A DNA stretch of 64,000 nt from Pseudoponticoccus marisrubri (GTDB taxonomy: Bacteria > Pseudomonadota > Alphaproteobacteria > Rhodobacterales > Rhodobacteraceae), in NCBI RefSeq assembly GCF_001482405.1, contig NZ_LPXO01000004.1, forward strand, positions 186,001-250,000. The letters are read 5' to 3'. The stretch's first letter is position 1. Every line of letters starts with the position of its first letter. Positions 33,113-42,178 of the stretch are shown piece by piece. The position numbers were made by a program, and so were the translations under genes. The notes beneath the pieces are model-generated. The model did not search any database, had not been told where the DNA came from, and worked only from the letters and a program-made list of their open reading frames with translations.

Positions 33113-34507
33113 ATGACGCCCGAGGAATTCGAGACATGGTCGCGCCGCGCGGCGGAGTGGGGCGTGGCCTATCGCCGGAGCCTGGCGGAGCGGCCGGTGC
33201 GCGCGCAGACCGCACCGGGCGAGATCTACCACGCCGTGCCGGAGGCGGCGCCCGAGCAGGGCGAGGCGATGGAGGCGATCTTTGCCGATTTCGAGCGGCT
33301 GATCCTGCCCGGCATGACCCATTGGCAGCATCCCCGCTTCTTTGCCTATTTCCCGGCCAATGCCGCGCCGGTCTCGGTCGTGGCCGAGCACCTGGTCAAT
33401 GCCATGGCCGCGCAATGCATGCTGTGGCAGACCTCTCCGGCGGCGACCGAGCTTGAGACGCGGGTGATGGAGTGGCTGCGCGATGCGCTGGGCCTGCCGG
33501 CCGGGATGTCCGGCGTGATCCAGGACAGCGCTTCTTCGGCGACCTTGGCGGCGGTGCTGGTGATGCGCGAGCGCGCGCTGGACTGGCAGGGCAACACGGC
33601 CGGGCTGAAACCCGGGCCGCAGCTGCGGATCTACTGCTCGGGCGAGGTGCATACATCCATCGACCGGGCGCTCTGGGTGTCGGGGATCGGCACGGACAAC
33701 CTGGTGCGCATTCCCGTGACCGGGCCGCTCAGGGGCATGGACGCGCAGGCGTTGCGCGCGGCCATCGCGGCGGACCGGGCGGCGGGGCACCTGCCGGCGG
33801 GGGTGATCGCCTGCACGGGCGGCACCTCGACCGGGGGCAGCGACGATCTGCGCGCCGTGCTGGGGGTGGCCCGGGACGAGGGGTTGTTCTCGCATGTGGA
33901 TGCGGCCTGGGCGGGGGCGGCGATGATCTGCCCCGAGTTCCGGGATCTCTGGGACGGGGTCGCGCTGGCGGATTCGGTGGTCTTCAACCCGCACAAGTGG
34001 CTGGGCGCGCAGTTCGACTGTTCGGCGCATTTCCTGCGCGATCCCGAGGCGCTGGTGAAGACGCTGGCGATCCAGCCCGAGTACCTGCGCACCCATGGCG
34101 CGGACGGGGTGATCAACTACTCGGAATGGTCGATCCCGCTGGGCCGGCGGTTCCGGGCGCTCAAGCTGTGGTTCCTGCTGCGCTTTCACGGGCTCGAGGG
34201 GCTGCGCGGGATGATCCGCGACCATGTACGCTGGAGCCGGGGGCTTTGCGAGCGGCTGCGCGAGACTCTTGGCTTCGAGATCGTGACCGAGCCGGTGCTG
34301 TCGCTCTTCACCTTCCGCCACGGGCCGGAGGATGCGCACAACCTCGCGCTGGTCGAGGCGATCAATGCCGACGGGCGCATCTACCTGACCCAGACCCGGG
34401 TCGACGGCCGCGTCGCGATCCGTTTCCAGGCGGGCCAGTTCGAGATGACCGAGCGTGATGCCGAGACCGCCTACGAGGTGATCACCGAGATCGCCGCGCG
34501 GGTGTGA
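33113..34507 (+). CDS. PLP-dependent group II amino-acid decarboxylase
   Basis: 464 aa. Aromatic-L-amino-acid decarboxylase-like. Motifs: HPRFFAYFPANAAP near residue 75 (substrate-side loop), DSASSATLAAVLVMRE, HVDAAWAGAAMICPEFR (Asp that pairs with the PLP pyridine N) and NPHKWLGAQFDCS with the PLP-binding Lys. GGGGAGG precedes the ATG. Substrate could be tyrosine, tryptophan, Dopa or another aromatic acid. Confidence 0.92.
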   Translation: MTPEEFETWSRRAAEWGVAYRRSLAERPVRAQTAPGEIYHAVPEAAPEQGEAMEAIFADFERLILPGMTHWQHPRFFAYFPANAAPVSVVAEHLVNAMAAQCMLWQTSPAATELETRVMEWLRDALGLPAGMSGVIQDSASSATLAAVLVMRERALDWQGNTAGLKPGPQLRIYCSGEVHTSIDRALWVSGIGTDNLVRIPVTGPLRGMDAQALRAAIAADRAAGHLPAGVIACTGGTSTGGSDDLRAVLGVARDEGLFSHVDAAWAGAAMICPEFRDLWDGVALADSVVFNPHKWLGAQFDCSAHFLRDPEALVKTLAIQPEYLRTHGADGVINYSEWSIPLGRRFRALKLWFLLRFHGLEGLRGMIRDHVRWSRGLCERLRETLGFEIVTEPVLSLFTFRHGPEDAHNLALVEAINADGRIYLTQTRVDGRVAIRFQAGQFEMTERDAETAYEVITEIAARV

Positions 34508-34513
34508 AGCGGC

Positions 34514-34822
34514 TCATGGCGCGGGGGCGATCTGCAGGGTCTGGCGCAGCTTGCCGGTGGCGCGATCGAAGATCAGGATCTCGTCCGTGGCGGTGACCAC
34601 GGCATACCAGTCGGGGCCTTGGGTATAGGCCGTGGCCTCGGCGCCCGAGGGCAGGGTGATGACCTCTGGCAGCGGCGCGCGCGCATTGCTATAGCGGTGC
34701 CAGATCAGGCCGAGGATCCCCGTGATCCCGGCGATCATCACGGCCGTGAGCACCGTCACCAGCACGCGCAGCAGGCGCAGCGAGGGCGGCTCGGGCAGGT
34801 CCTCGGGCTCGGGAGCGGACAT
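34514..34822 (-). CDS. DUF6476-like membrane-anchored protein
   Basis: 102 aa. One membrane helix (VLVTVLTAVMIAGITGILGLIW, about 20-42) and a short exported domain with LPSGAEATAYTQGPDWYAVVT and ILIFDRATGKLRQTL. The pattern fits DUF6476, a small protein found beside rluD in Rhodobacterales. Its ATG overlaps the rluD ATG on the other strand in a shared CATG. Function unknown. Confidence 0.85.
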   Translation of the reverse strand: MSAPEPEDLPEPPSLRLLRVLVTVLTAVMIAGITGILGLIWHRYSNARAPLPEVITLPSGAEATAYTQGPDWYAVVTATDEILIFDRATGKLRQTLQIAPAP

Positions 34823-35849
34823 GTCGATCCTTCGTGTCATCATCGCGGCCGATCCGCCGCCGCGTCTTGATAAGGCGCTGGCGCGCGATGTGCCAGAGGC
34901 GGCGGCCCTGTCGCGCACGCGGCTGGCGCGGCTGATCGCCGAGGGCGCGGTGTCGCGCGCGGGTGTCGTGCTGGCCGATCCCAAGGCGCGCGTGGCCGAG
35001 GGGGACGCAATCGAGATCGCCGTGCCCGCGGCGCAATCCTATGACGTGACGGCGCAGGACATCCCGCTGGCGGTGGTCTTCGAGGATGACGACCTGATCG
35101 TGATCGACAAGCCGGCGGGCATGGTGGTGCATCCCGCGCCGGGCTCGCCCGACGGGACACTGGTCAACGCGCTGCTGCACCATTTCGGCGGCCGGCTGTC
35201 GGGCATCGGCGGCGAGAAGCGGCCCGGCATCGTGCACCGCATCGACAAGGACACCTCGGGCCTGCTGGTGGTGGCCAAGTCCGACCGGGCGCATCACGGG
35301 CTGGCCGCCCAGTTCGAGGCGCACAGCGCGCGGCGCGCCTATCGGGCCGTGGTGCATGGCGTGCCCGACCGCGCCGATCCGCGGCTGATGGGCACGCGCG
35401 GCGTGTCCTCGCGCGGGGCGGGCGAGATCACGATCACCTCGGGGCTGGCGCGGCACAAGACCGACCGGCAGCGGCAGGCAGTCTATTTCGACGGGCAGGG
35501 GCGGCACGCGATCACCCATGTCAAGCTGCTGGAGCGTTTCGGCACGCCGCCCTGCCTGTCGCTGGTCGAATGCCGGCTGGAGACCGGGCGCACCCACCAG
35601 ATCCGCGTGCACATGGCGCATGCCGGCCATGCACTGGTGGGCGACGCGGTCTATGGCGGGCGGCGCAAGCTGCCCGGCTCGGCGCTGCGGCCGCAGGCGG
35701 CCGCGGCGGTGCAGGGCTTCGGCCGGCAGGCGCTGCACGCGGCCGAGCTGGGCTTCGACCACCCGGTGACGGGCGCCGCGCTGCTGTTCGAGGCGCCGCT
35801 GCCCGCCGACATGGCCGCGCTGCTGGAGGCCCTGCAGGGCGGGGCCTGA
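34821..35849 (+). CDS. rluD: 23S rRNA pseudouridine synthase RluD-like
   Basis: 342 aa from the ATG at 34821. An S4 RNA-binding domain (RLDKALARDVPEAAALSRTRLARLIAEGAV) is followed by the RluA-type catalytic domain with the catalytic Asp in GIVHRIDKDTSGLLVVAKSD, plus GRTHQIRVHMAHAGHALVGDAVYGG. RluD modifies helix 69 of 23S rRNA (positions 1911/1915/1917). The family can also hold RluC-like enzymes, so the exact target is inferred. Confidence 0.94.
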   Translation: MSILRVIIAADPPPRLDKALARDVPEAAALSRTRLARLIAEGAVSRAGVVLADPKARVAEGDAIEIAVPAAQSYDVTAQDIPLAVVFEDDDLIVIDKPAGMVVHPAPGSPDGTLVNALLHHFGGRLSGIGGEKRPGIVHRIDKDTSGLLVVAKSDRAHHGLAAQFEAHSARRAYRAVVHGVPDRADPRLMGTRGVSSRGAGEITITSGLARHKTDRQRQAVYFDGQGRHAITHVKLLERFGTPPCLSLVECRLETGRTHQIRVHMAHAGHALVGDAVYGGRRKLPGSALRPQAAAAVQGFGRQALHAAELGFDHPVTGAALLFEAPLPADMAALLEALQGGA

Positions 35850-35906
35850 GGCGTTCGTCCCGCCCGCGGGACCGGCGGGGTGCGCTGGCGCACAGGCGGG
35901 TCGGCC

Positions 35907-35936
35907 TTGACAAACTTCAATGCAAATGTGTATACA
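35907..35936 (+). promoter_or_regulatory. Probable sigma-70 promoter of rpoH
   Basis: TTGACA (35907-35912), an 18-base spacer and TATACA (35931-35936), in an AT-rich pocket. It would give a leader of about 210 bases before the rpoH GTG. The CCCTCC/GGAGGG pairing just downstream could fold a small stem. Confidence 0.6.
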
Positions 35937-36084
35937 CCCCTCCCGGTTCTTGAAGGAGGGCTGCGGATATGCATGGACACACGCCGGCTGACACATGCCG
36001 CACATGGATGTGAGAGCGCTGTAATCCGGGTTTCGCCGACGGGAAGAAACCTTAGCTTCGTATCAACGGTTGACTGTCAGAGGA

Positions 36085-36114
36085 CTTGAAACCTGCCCGG
36101 GCTGCAACCATCTG
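36085..36114 (+). promoter_or_regulatory. Probable heat-shock (sigma-32 type) promoter of rpoH
   Basis: CTTGAA (36085-36090) and AACCATCTG (36106-36114), 15 bases apart, resemble the sigma-32 consensus CTTGAA and CCCCATnTA. It lies 36 bases before the rpoH start, suggesting autoactivation on heat shock. Confidence 0.55.
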
Positions 36115-36149
36115 GATGTTAAGCCCCGTAACATTGGAGGGACAGGGAC

Positions 36150-37046
36150 GTGAGCAATTATGCAAACCTGCCGGCGCCGTCGCCGGAAGCGGGGTTGAGC
36201 CGCTACTTGCAGGAGATCCGGAAGTTCCCGCTTCTGGAACCCGAAGAGGAATACATGCTGGCCAAGCGCTGGGTCGAGGATGGCGATACCGAGGCCGCGC
36301 ATCGCATGGTCACCAGCCACCTGCGCCTGGCCGCCAAGATTGCCATGGGCTATCGCGGCTACGGCCTGCCGCAGGCCGAGGTGATCTCGGAGGCGAATGT
36401 GGGCCTGATGCAGGCGGTCAAGCGCTTCGACCCCGAAAAGGGGTTCCGGCTGGCCACCTATGCCATGTGGTGGATCCGCGCCTCGATCCAGGAATACATC
36501 CTGCGCTCCTGGTCGCTGGTCAAGCTGGGCACGACCTCGGCGCAGAAGAAGCTGTTTTTCAACCTGCGCAAGGCCAAGAGCCGGATCGGCGCGCTCGAGG
36601 ATGGTGACCTGCGGCCCGAGCACGTGCACAAGATCGCCACCGATCTCGGCGTGACCGAGGACGAGGTAATCAGCATGAACCGGCGCCTGTCGGGTGGCGA
36701 CGCCTCGCTGAACGCGACCGTCGGCTCCGAGGGCGAGGGCACGATGCAATGGCAGGACTGGCTCGAGGATGAGGATGCCGACCAGGCCGAGGATTATGCC
36801 GAGCGTGACGAGCTGCAGGCCCGCCGGGCCCTGCTGGCCGAGGCGATGGACGTGCTGAACGACCGCGAGAAGGACATCCTGACCCAGCGCCGCCTGTCGG
36901 ACAAGCCGGTCACGCTGGAGGATCTGTCGGCCGTCTACGATGTCAGCCGCGAGCGGATCCGCCAGATCGAGGTGCGCGCCTTCGAGAAGTTGCAGAAGCG
37001 CATGCGCGATCTGGCGCGCGACCAGGGCCTGCTGACCCGCGCCTGA
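36150..37046 (+). CDS. rpoH: RNA polymerase sigma factor RpoH (sigma-32)
   Basis: 298 aa with a GTG start (GGAGGGACAGGGAC before it). Region 2 (LVTSHLRLAAKIAMGYRGYGLPQAEVISEANVGLMQAVKRFDPEKGFRLATYAMWWIRASIQEYIL) and region 4 helix-turn-helix (LEDLSAVYDVSRERIRQIEVRAFEKLQ) are complete, and the RpoH box QKKLFFNLRK distinguishes it from other group 2 sigmas. It directs heat-shock transcription. A GC hairpin follows the stop. Confidence 0.97.
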   Translation: MSNYANLPAPSPEAGLSRYLQEIRKFPLLEPEEEYMLAKRWVEDGDTEAAHRMVTSHLRLAAKIAMGYRGYGLPQAEVISEANVGLMQAVKRFDPEKGFRLATYAMWWIRASIQEYILRSWSLVKLGTTSAQKKLFFNLRKAKSRIGALEDGDLRPEHVHKIATDLGVTEDEVISMNRRLSGGDASLNATVGSEGEGTMQWQDWLEDEDADQAEDYAERDELQARRALLAEAMDVLNDREKDILTQRRLSDKPVTLEDLSAVYDVSRERIRQIEVRAFEKLQKRMRDLARDQGLLTRA

Positions 37047-37061
37047 GCGGGCTTGCTTCAG

Positions 37062-37088
37062 GGCGCGGCGGGAGGGCCCTGCCGCGCC
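37062..37088 (+). terminator. Hairpin after rpoH
   Basis: GGCGCGGC (37062-37069) pairs with GCCGCGCC (37081-37088), with an inner GGG/CCC pairing. No T-run follows, so terminator function is only plausible. Confidence 0.45.
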
Positions 37089-37189
37089 TGTCCCCGGGCG
37101 TCAGGCCGGAAGGCACGGGTCCGGAAAGCGGTTGCGCCGCGGGATCGGTCCGATAGGCTTTCCCCAAACCAAGAACGGGGGAGAGACGC

Positions 37190-38161
37190 ATGACCGATCA
37201 TCTGCGATGGGGCATCCTGGGCGCGGCGCAATTCGCGCAGAACCACATGGGGCCCGCCATCCACATGGCGCGGCGGGGCCGGTTGGCCGCGCTGGCCACC
37301 TCCAGCGCCGACAAGGCCGCGCCTTTCGCGGCCTTCGCCCCCGGGCTGCAGGTCTTCGACAGCTACGAGGCGCTGCTGGCCGATCCCGATATCGATGCCG
37401 TCTACATCCCGCTGCCCAATCACCTGCACGTGGAATGGGCGGTCAAGGCGCTGGAGGCCGGCAAGCACGTCTTGGTGGAAAAGCCGCTGGCGATGCAGGC
37501 CGACGGGTTCGACCCGGTGATCCGGGCGCGCGATGCCTCGGGCAAGCTGGCGGCCGAGGCCTACATGATCGTGCATCACCCGCAATGGCAGAGGGCGCGC
37601 GCGCTTGTGTCCGAGGGCGCGATCGGCAAGCTGGTCCGCGTCTCGGCCGCCTTTTCCTTTGACAACCGCGATGGCGACAACATCCGAAACCGGCCCGAGA
37701 CGGGTGGCGGCGCGATCCCGGATATCGGCGTCTACATCTACGGTGCGACGCGTTTCGTGACGGGAGAGGAGCCGGAAGCGATCCTGTCGACCGAAATCCG
37801 GCGCGAGAACGACGTGGATGTCTGGTCGCACGTGACCGCGCGCTTCCCGTCGTTCCACTATACCGGCGTGGTCTCGATGCGCATGGCGCCCTGGCAGGAA
37901 GTGGTCTTCCACGGCGAGGGCGGGGTGCTGCGCCTGACGACCCCGTTCAACGCGCAGGTCTATGGCGAGGCGCGGGTCGAGTTGCAGGCCGCCGACCTGA
38001 CCGTGACCAGCTGGCGCTTCCCGAGCGTGAACCACTACGTGCAGCAGGTCGAGAATTTCAATGCGAGCGTGCTGGACGGCGCGGCCTATCCCTGCCCGCT
38101 GGAGTTCAGCCGCGGCACGCAGGAGATGATCGACATGGTCTGGGCGAAGGACGCGGGCTGA
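37190..38161 (+). CDS. Gfo/Idh/MocA family oxidoreductase
   Basis: 323 aa. An N-terminal NAD(P)-binding fold (WGILGAAQFAQNHMGPAI) is followed by the signature LVEKPLAMQADGFD with the catalytic-region Lys, and the C-terminal dehydrogenase domain with GGGAIPDIGVYIY. Such enzymes act on sugars, inositols and derivatives. It stands alone between rpoH and an oppositely oriented quinone oxidoreductase, so the substrate is unknown. Confidence 0.9.
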   Translation: MTDHLRWGILGAAQFAQNHMGPAIHMARRGRLAALATSSADKAAPFAAFAPGLQVFDSYEALLADPDIDAVYIPLPNHLHVEWAVKALEAGKHVLVEKPLAMQADGFDPVIRARDASGKLAAEAYMIVHHPQWQRARALVSEGAIGKLVRVSAAFSFDNRDGDNIRNRPETGGGAIPDIGVYIYGATRFVTGEEPEAILSTEIRRENDVDVWSHVTARFPSFHYTGVVSMRMAPWQEVVFHGEGGVLRLTTPFNAQVYGEARVELQAADLTVTSWRFPSVNHYVQQVENFNASVLDGAAYPCPLEFSRGTQEMIDMVWAKDAG

Positions 38162-38254
38162 CGCGCGCCTCCGGACGCCCCGGCTGTCCCCGGCCGTCCC
38201 CTCTGCGGGGGACACCCGCGGACAGCGGCCCGCCCTCCAGCCCGCGCCCGCGCG

Positions 38255-39223
38255 TCAGGGATCGGCGATGGTGATCACGACCTTGCCGGTGGACTTGCGG
38301 TCCTTGAGCAGGGCCATGCCCTCCAGCGCGCGGTCGAGCGGCAGGTCGTGGCTGATATGCGGGCGGATGCGGCCCTGCGCGTGCCAAGCCATCAGCTGCG
38401 ACAGCGAGCCGGTCAGCACCTCGGGGCGGAACCCGAGGTAGCCGCCCCAGTAGAGCCCCATCACGGTCAGGTTCTTGACCAGCAGGTGGTTGGCCTTGAT
38501 CTGCGGCACCTCCCCGCTGGCAAAGCCGATGGTCAGGATCCGCCCCTCGGGCCGGCAGGCGCGGAAGGCGGCAGTGAACTGCGCCCCGCCCACCGGATCA
38601 TAGACCACGTCCGCGCCCCCCAGCGCCTTCACCTCGGCGCGGATGTCCTGTGTCGACGCGTCGATCAGGTGATCGGCGCCGGCCGCCTGCGCGGCGGCCA
38701 GCTTGTCGGCCCCGCGCGCGCAGGCGACGACGCGGGCGCCCATCAGCTTGCCGATCTCGACCGCGGTCAGCCCGACGCCGCCGGCCGCACCCAGCACCAG
38801 CAGCGTCTCGCCCGGGGCCAGCCGCGCGCGGTGGTCGAGCGCGAGGTGGCTGGTGCCGTAGGCGATCTGGAAGGCCGCGGCGTCCTGCCAGCCCATGGTC
38901 TCGGGCAGGCGCACGGCGCGATCGGCCGGAAAGCAGCCCATCTCGGCCAGCCCGCCCTGGCCGCCATAGACCGCCACGCGGTCGCCCACGGACAGGCCGG
39001 TCACGCCGGGGCCGACCGCGTCGATGCGGCCCGACACTTCCAGCCCCAGCACGAAGGGCGGCTCCGGTGTGTCCTGGTACGTGCCCTTCGCCATCAGCAG
39101 ATCGGCGAAGTTCAGGCCGCAGGCAGCGATGCGCAACCGGATCTCGCCCGGGGCCGGGACGGGCTCGGGACGGTCGGCCAGGGCCGGCGGCGCGTCGAAG
39201 GAGGAGAGGAGCAAGGCGCGCAT
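38255..39223 (-). CDS. NADPH:quinone oxidoreductase family protein
   Basis: 322 aa. MDR-superfamily enzyme of quinone oxidoreductase type without zinc ligands in the catalytic region. GroES-like N-terminal domain (CGLNFADLLMAKGTYQ, FVLGLEVSGRIDAVG) followed by a Rossmann domain with LGAAGGVGLTAVEIGKLMGARVVACA. The ending GKVVITIAD is usual for the group. Substrate may be a quinone or other activated alkene. Confidence 0.92.
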   Translation of the reverse strand: MRALLLSSFDAPPALADRPEPVPAPGEIRLRIAACGLNFADLLMAKGTYQDTPEPPFVLGLEVSGRIDAVGPGVTGLSVGDRVAVYGGQGGLAEMGCFPADRAVRLPETMGWQDAAAFQIAYGTSHLALDHRARLAPGETLLVLGAAGGVGLTAVEIGKLMGARVVACARGADKLAAAQAAGADHLIDASTQDIRAEVKALGGADVVYDPVGGAQFTAAFRACRPEGRILTIGFASGEVPQIKANHLLVKNLTVMGLYWGGYLGFRPEVLTGSLSQLMAWHAQGRIRPHISHDLPLDRALEGMALLKDRKSTGKVVITIADP

Positions 39224-39504
39224 GGGAAAGATCTCCGTTATTTCCCCGGCATCTGCGCAAAACGCGGCGCGGCTGTCAAACGCTGCCGGGCGGCCTTGTT
39301 TTGTTGGGGGAATCGAGGACAGTCTTGAAGTTTACTCAACTCTGTGTTGTTTTTGGAAATGGTTTACCATCATTGATTGGTTGAATCACTTGATTTTAAG
39401 TCTCGATATGATGTAGCTATCCAAGCTATATTACGTGGAGGACGCGCTTCGGCCAGACCGGAAGATCCGTCCGGCTACGGCACATGAGAACAGGAATGGA
39501 TCAG

Positions 39505-39876
39505 ATGGCGCACCCCGTGGATGTTCACGTCGGCAAGAGAATCCGTCACCGCCGCTGGCTGGTAGGCATGACGCAACAACAACTGGCGGAACGGGTCGGC
39601 ATCAAGTTTCAGCAGATCCAGAAATACGAGACCGGCGCCAACCGCGTCAGCGCCTCGCGGCTTTGGGACATTGCTGATGCGCTGGATGTCCCGGTCAGCT
39701 TCTTCTTCGAAGGGATCGAGACCGAGGGCGAGGACCAGCCCAAGGCCGAGAACGTGCCCGCCGACATCCTTGGCGACAAGGAGGCGCTGGACCTCGTGCG
39801 CTCCTATTACGCGATCCCAGAGAACCAGCGCCGGCGTCTCTTCGAACTGGCCCGGGTGCTGTCCGACGTCGCCTGA
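39505..39876 (+). CDS. XRE-family regulator
   Basis: 123 aa from the ATG at 39505 (AGGA upstream; in-frame starts at 39484 and 39496 are less suitable). The helix-turn-helix is at about residues 8-65 (VGKRIRHRRWLVGMTQQQLAERVGIKFQQIQKYETGANRVSASRLWDIADALDV), followed by VSFFFEGI and a C-terminal helix. It is the single-domain type widespread in Rhodobacterales. An unusually AT-rich 280-base stretch (39224-39504) precedes it and probably holds its promoter. Confidence 0.9.
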   Translation: MAHPVDVHVGKRIRHRRWLVGMTQQQLAERVGIKFQQIQKYETGANRVSASRLWDIADALDVPVSFFFEGIETEGEDQPKAENVPADILGDKEALDLVRSYYAIPENQRRRLFELARVLSDVA

Positions 39877-39915
39877 AAGCGCTGACGGCTGCGGGCCGAG
39901 CAGAGCGGGGAACGC

Positions 39916-40722
39916 TTGCACGATATCGATGCGGAACTGGCTGCCGATCTCTGGCAGACGGCCGAGGCCATGGCCGATGCGGCGGGGCAGGCGATCCTGC
40001 CCCATTTCCGTGCGCCCGGCCTGTCGGCCGACAACAAGGATGCGGGCGGGTTCGACCCTGTTACCGTGGCCGATCGCGCGGCCGAGGCCGCGATGCGCGA
40101 GATCCTGGCCGTGCGGCGCCCGCAGGATGCCATCCTGGGCGAGGAATACGGCACGCAAGCCGGGCAGAGCGGGCTGACATGGGTGTTGGACCCGATCGAC
40201 GGCACGCGCGGCTTCCTCTCGGGCACGCCGACCTGGGGCGTGCTGATCGCCCTGTCCGATGAGACCGGCCCGCGCATGGGCCTGATCGACCAGCCCTATA
40301 CCGGAGAGCGGTTTCGCGGCGGGCTTGGCACGGCCCGCTGGCAGGGGCCGCAGGGCGCGGCGGCGCTGCAGGTCCGCGCCACCGATGCGCTGGAGCAGGC
40401 GATCCTCTTCACCACCTTCCCAGAGATCGGCAGCGCGGCCGAGCAGGCGGCCTTCCGGCGCGTGGCCGGGCAGGTCAAGCTGGTCCGCTACGGGATGGAT
40501 TGCTACGCCTACGCGCTGCTGGCCGCCGGCCAGATCGACCTGGTGATCGAGGCCGGGCTACAGGCCTATGACATCCAGGCGCCCATCGCGGTGATCGAGG
40601 CCGCGGGCGGCCTCGTGACCGACTGGCAGGGCGGGCCCGTCCATGACGGGGGCAACGCGCTGGCCGCCGCAACGCCCGCGCTGCACGCCGCGGCGCTGGC
40701 CTTGCTGGGGCAGGCAGGCTAG
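39916..40722 (+). CDS. hisN: Histidinol-phosphatase, inositol monophosphatase family
   Basis: 268 aa with a TTG start at 39916 (GCGGGGA upstream); no ATG stands nearby in frame. Motif A LDPIDGTRGFLSGTPTWG and the Glu in LGEEYGTQAG are complete, and GLQAYDIQAPIAVIEAAGG gives motif B. The FLSGTPTWG variant points to HisN, which dephosphorylates histidinol phosphate in histidine synthesis. The broader family is shared with suhB at 14965. Confidence 0.88.
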   Translation: MHDIDAELAADLWQTAEAMADAAGQAILPHFRAPGLSADNKDAGGFDPVTVADRAAEAAMREILAVRRPQDAILGEEYGTQAGQSGLTWVLDPIDGTRGFLSGTPTWGVLIALSDETGPRMGLIDQPYTGERFRGGLGTARWQGPQGAAALQVRATDALEQAILFTTFPEIGSAAEQAAFRRVAGQVKLVRYGMDCYAYALLAAGQIDLVIEAGLQAYDIQAPIAVIEAAGGLVTDWQGGPVHDGGNALAAATPALHAAALALLGQAG

Positions 40723-40807
40723 CCCGCCGGGGACAGCCGCGCGCACTTCCCTTTTCCGGCGCGGTTGACCGTCCTTGACCGAAAAGGGTGTCGCGAGGAG
40801 GCCGCGC

Positions 40808-42154
40808 ATGACGCGATCCGACATCCTGATCCGCAATGCACGCAACGTGCTGACCATGAACGATGCCGGTGACGAGCTGGCCGGCACCGATATCCGCCTC
40901 AAGGACGGGGTCATCGCCGAGATCGGCCCGAACCTGCCCGCCTCGGGCGAAGTGATCGAGGCCGAGACCTGCGTGGTGACGCCGGGGCTGGTGAACACGC
41001 ATCATCATCTCTACCAGACGTTGACCCGGGCCGTGCCGGGCGGTCAGGACGCGCTGCTCTTCGGCTGGCTCCAGACGCTCTACCCGATCTGGGCGCGCTT
41101 CGGCCCGGAAGAGATCTTCACCTCGGCCCAGATCGGCCTGGCGGAGCTTGCGCTGTCGGGCTGCACCACCAGCGCCGACCATCTCTACCTGTTTCCCAAC
41201 GGTGCGCGGCTCGAGGACACGATCCATGCCGCGGCCGAGGTGGGCCTGCGCTTTCATCCCACCCGCGGCGCGATGAGCATCGGCGTCTCGCAGGGCGGGC
41301 TGCCGCCCGACAGCCTGGTCGAGGCCGAGGCCGCGATCCTCGAGGATTCCATCCGCGTGGTCGACGCCTTCCACGACCCGGGCGAGGGCGCGATGGTGCG
41401 GGTCGGGCTGGCGCCCTGTTCGCCCTTCTCGGTCAGCCGCGAGCTGATGCGCGATGCCGCGCTTCTCGCCCGCGACAAGGGGGTGATGCTGCACACGCAC
41501 CTGGCCGAGAATGACGAGGATATCGCCTATTCGCTGGAAACCTTCGGCTGCCGCCCCGGACAATATGCCGAAGACCTCGGCTGGACCGGGCCGGATGTCT
41601 GGCACGCCCATTGCGTCAAGCTGGATGCGCCCGAGATCGCGCTGTTTGCCCGCTCGCGCACCGGCGTGGCGCATTGCCCCTGTTCCAACTGCCGTCTGGG
41701 CAGTGGCATCGCCCCGGTGCGCGCCATGCGCGATGCGGGCGTGCCGGTGGGGCTTGGCGTCGACGGCTCGGCCAGCAATGACAGCGGCAACCTCATGGCC
41801 GAGGCGCGGCAGGCCATGCTGCTGCAGCGGGTCACACGCGGGGCCGACGCAATGAGCGCGCGCGAGGCACTGCGCCTCGCCACCCGGGGTGGGGCCGAGG
41901 TGCTCGGCCGCGACGATTGCGGCCAGATCGCGGTGGGCAAGCGCGCCGATCTGGCGCTCTGGGATGTCTCGGGGATCGAGAGCGCGGGCAGCTGGGATCC
42001 CGCAGCGCTGCTGCTGGCCGGGCCCATGCAGGTGCGGCACCTGCTGGTTGAGGGGCGGCAGGTGGTGTGCGACGGGCAGATCGTGACTTTCGACTTGCCA
42101 AAGGCCGTCGTTAAGCAGAATCAGCTAGCACGGGCCTTGGCCGACAATTTCTGA
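40808..42154 (+). CDS. 8-oxoguanine deaminase-like amidohydrolase
   Basis: 448 aa from the ATG at 40808 (GCGAGGAGG upstream). Amidohydrolase superfamily: NTHHHLYQTLTRAVPGGQ near residue 65 with the metal His pair, HLAENDEDI, HAHCVKL and GLGVDGSASNDSGNL with the catalytic Asp. The HHHLYQTLTRA variant and SNDSGNL are those of the 8-oxoguanine deaminase group near TrzA/AtzB. Substrate is inferred; hydroxydechloroatrazine-type or other purine-like compounds are possible. A guanine deaminase lies nearby. Confidence 0.85.
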   Translation: MTRSDILIRNARNVLTMNDAGDELAGTDIRLKDGVIAEIGPNLPASGEVIEAETCVVTPGLVNTHHHLYQTLTRAVPGGQDALLFGWLQTLYPIWARFGPEEIFTSAQIGLAELALSGCTTSADHLYLFPNGARLEDTIHAAAEVGLRFHPTRGAMSIGVSQGGLPPDSLVEAEAAILEDSIRVVDAFHDPGEGAMVRVGLAPCSPFSVSRELMRDAALLARDKGVMLHTHLAENDEDIAYSLETFGCRPGQYAEDLGWTGPDVWHAHCVKLDAPEIALFARSRTGVAHCPCSNCRLGSGIAPVRAMRDAGVPVGLGVDGSASNDSGNLMAEARQAMLLQRVTRGADAMSAREALRLATRGGAEVLGRDDCGQIAVGKRADLALWDVSGIESAGSWDPAALLLAGPMQVRHLLVEGRQVVCDGQIVTFDLPKAVVKQNQLARALADNF

Positions 42155-42178
42155 CCTTGATTAATCCGGGGGATCTTC

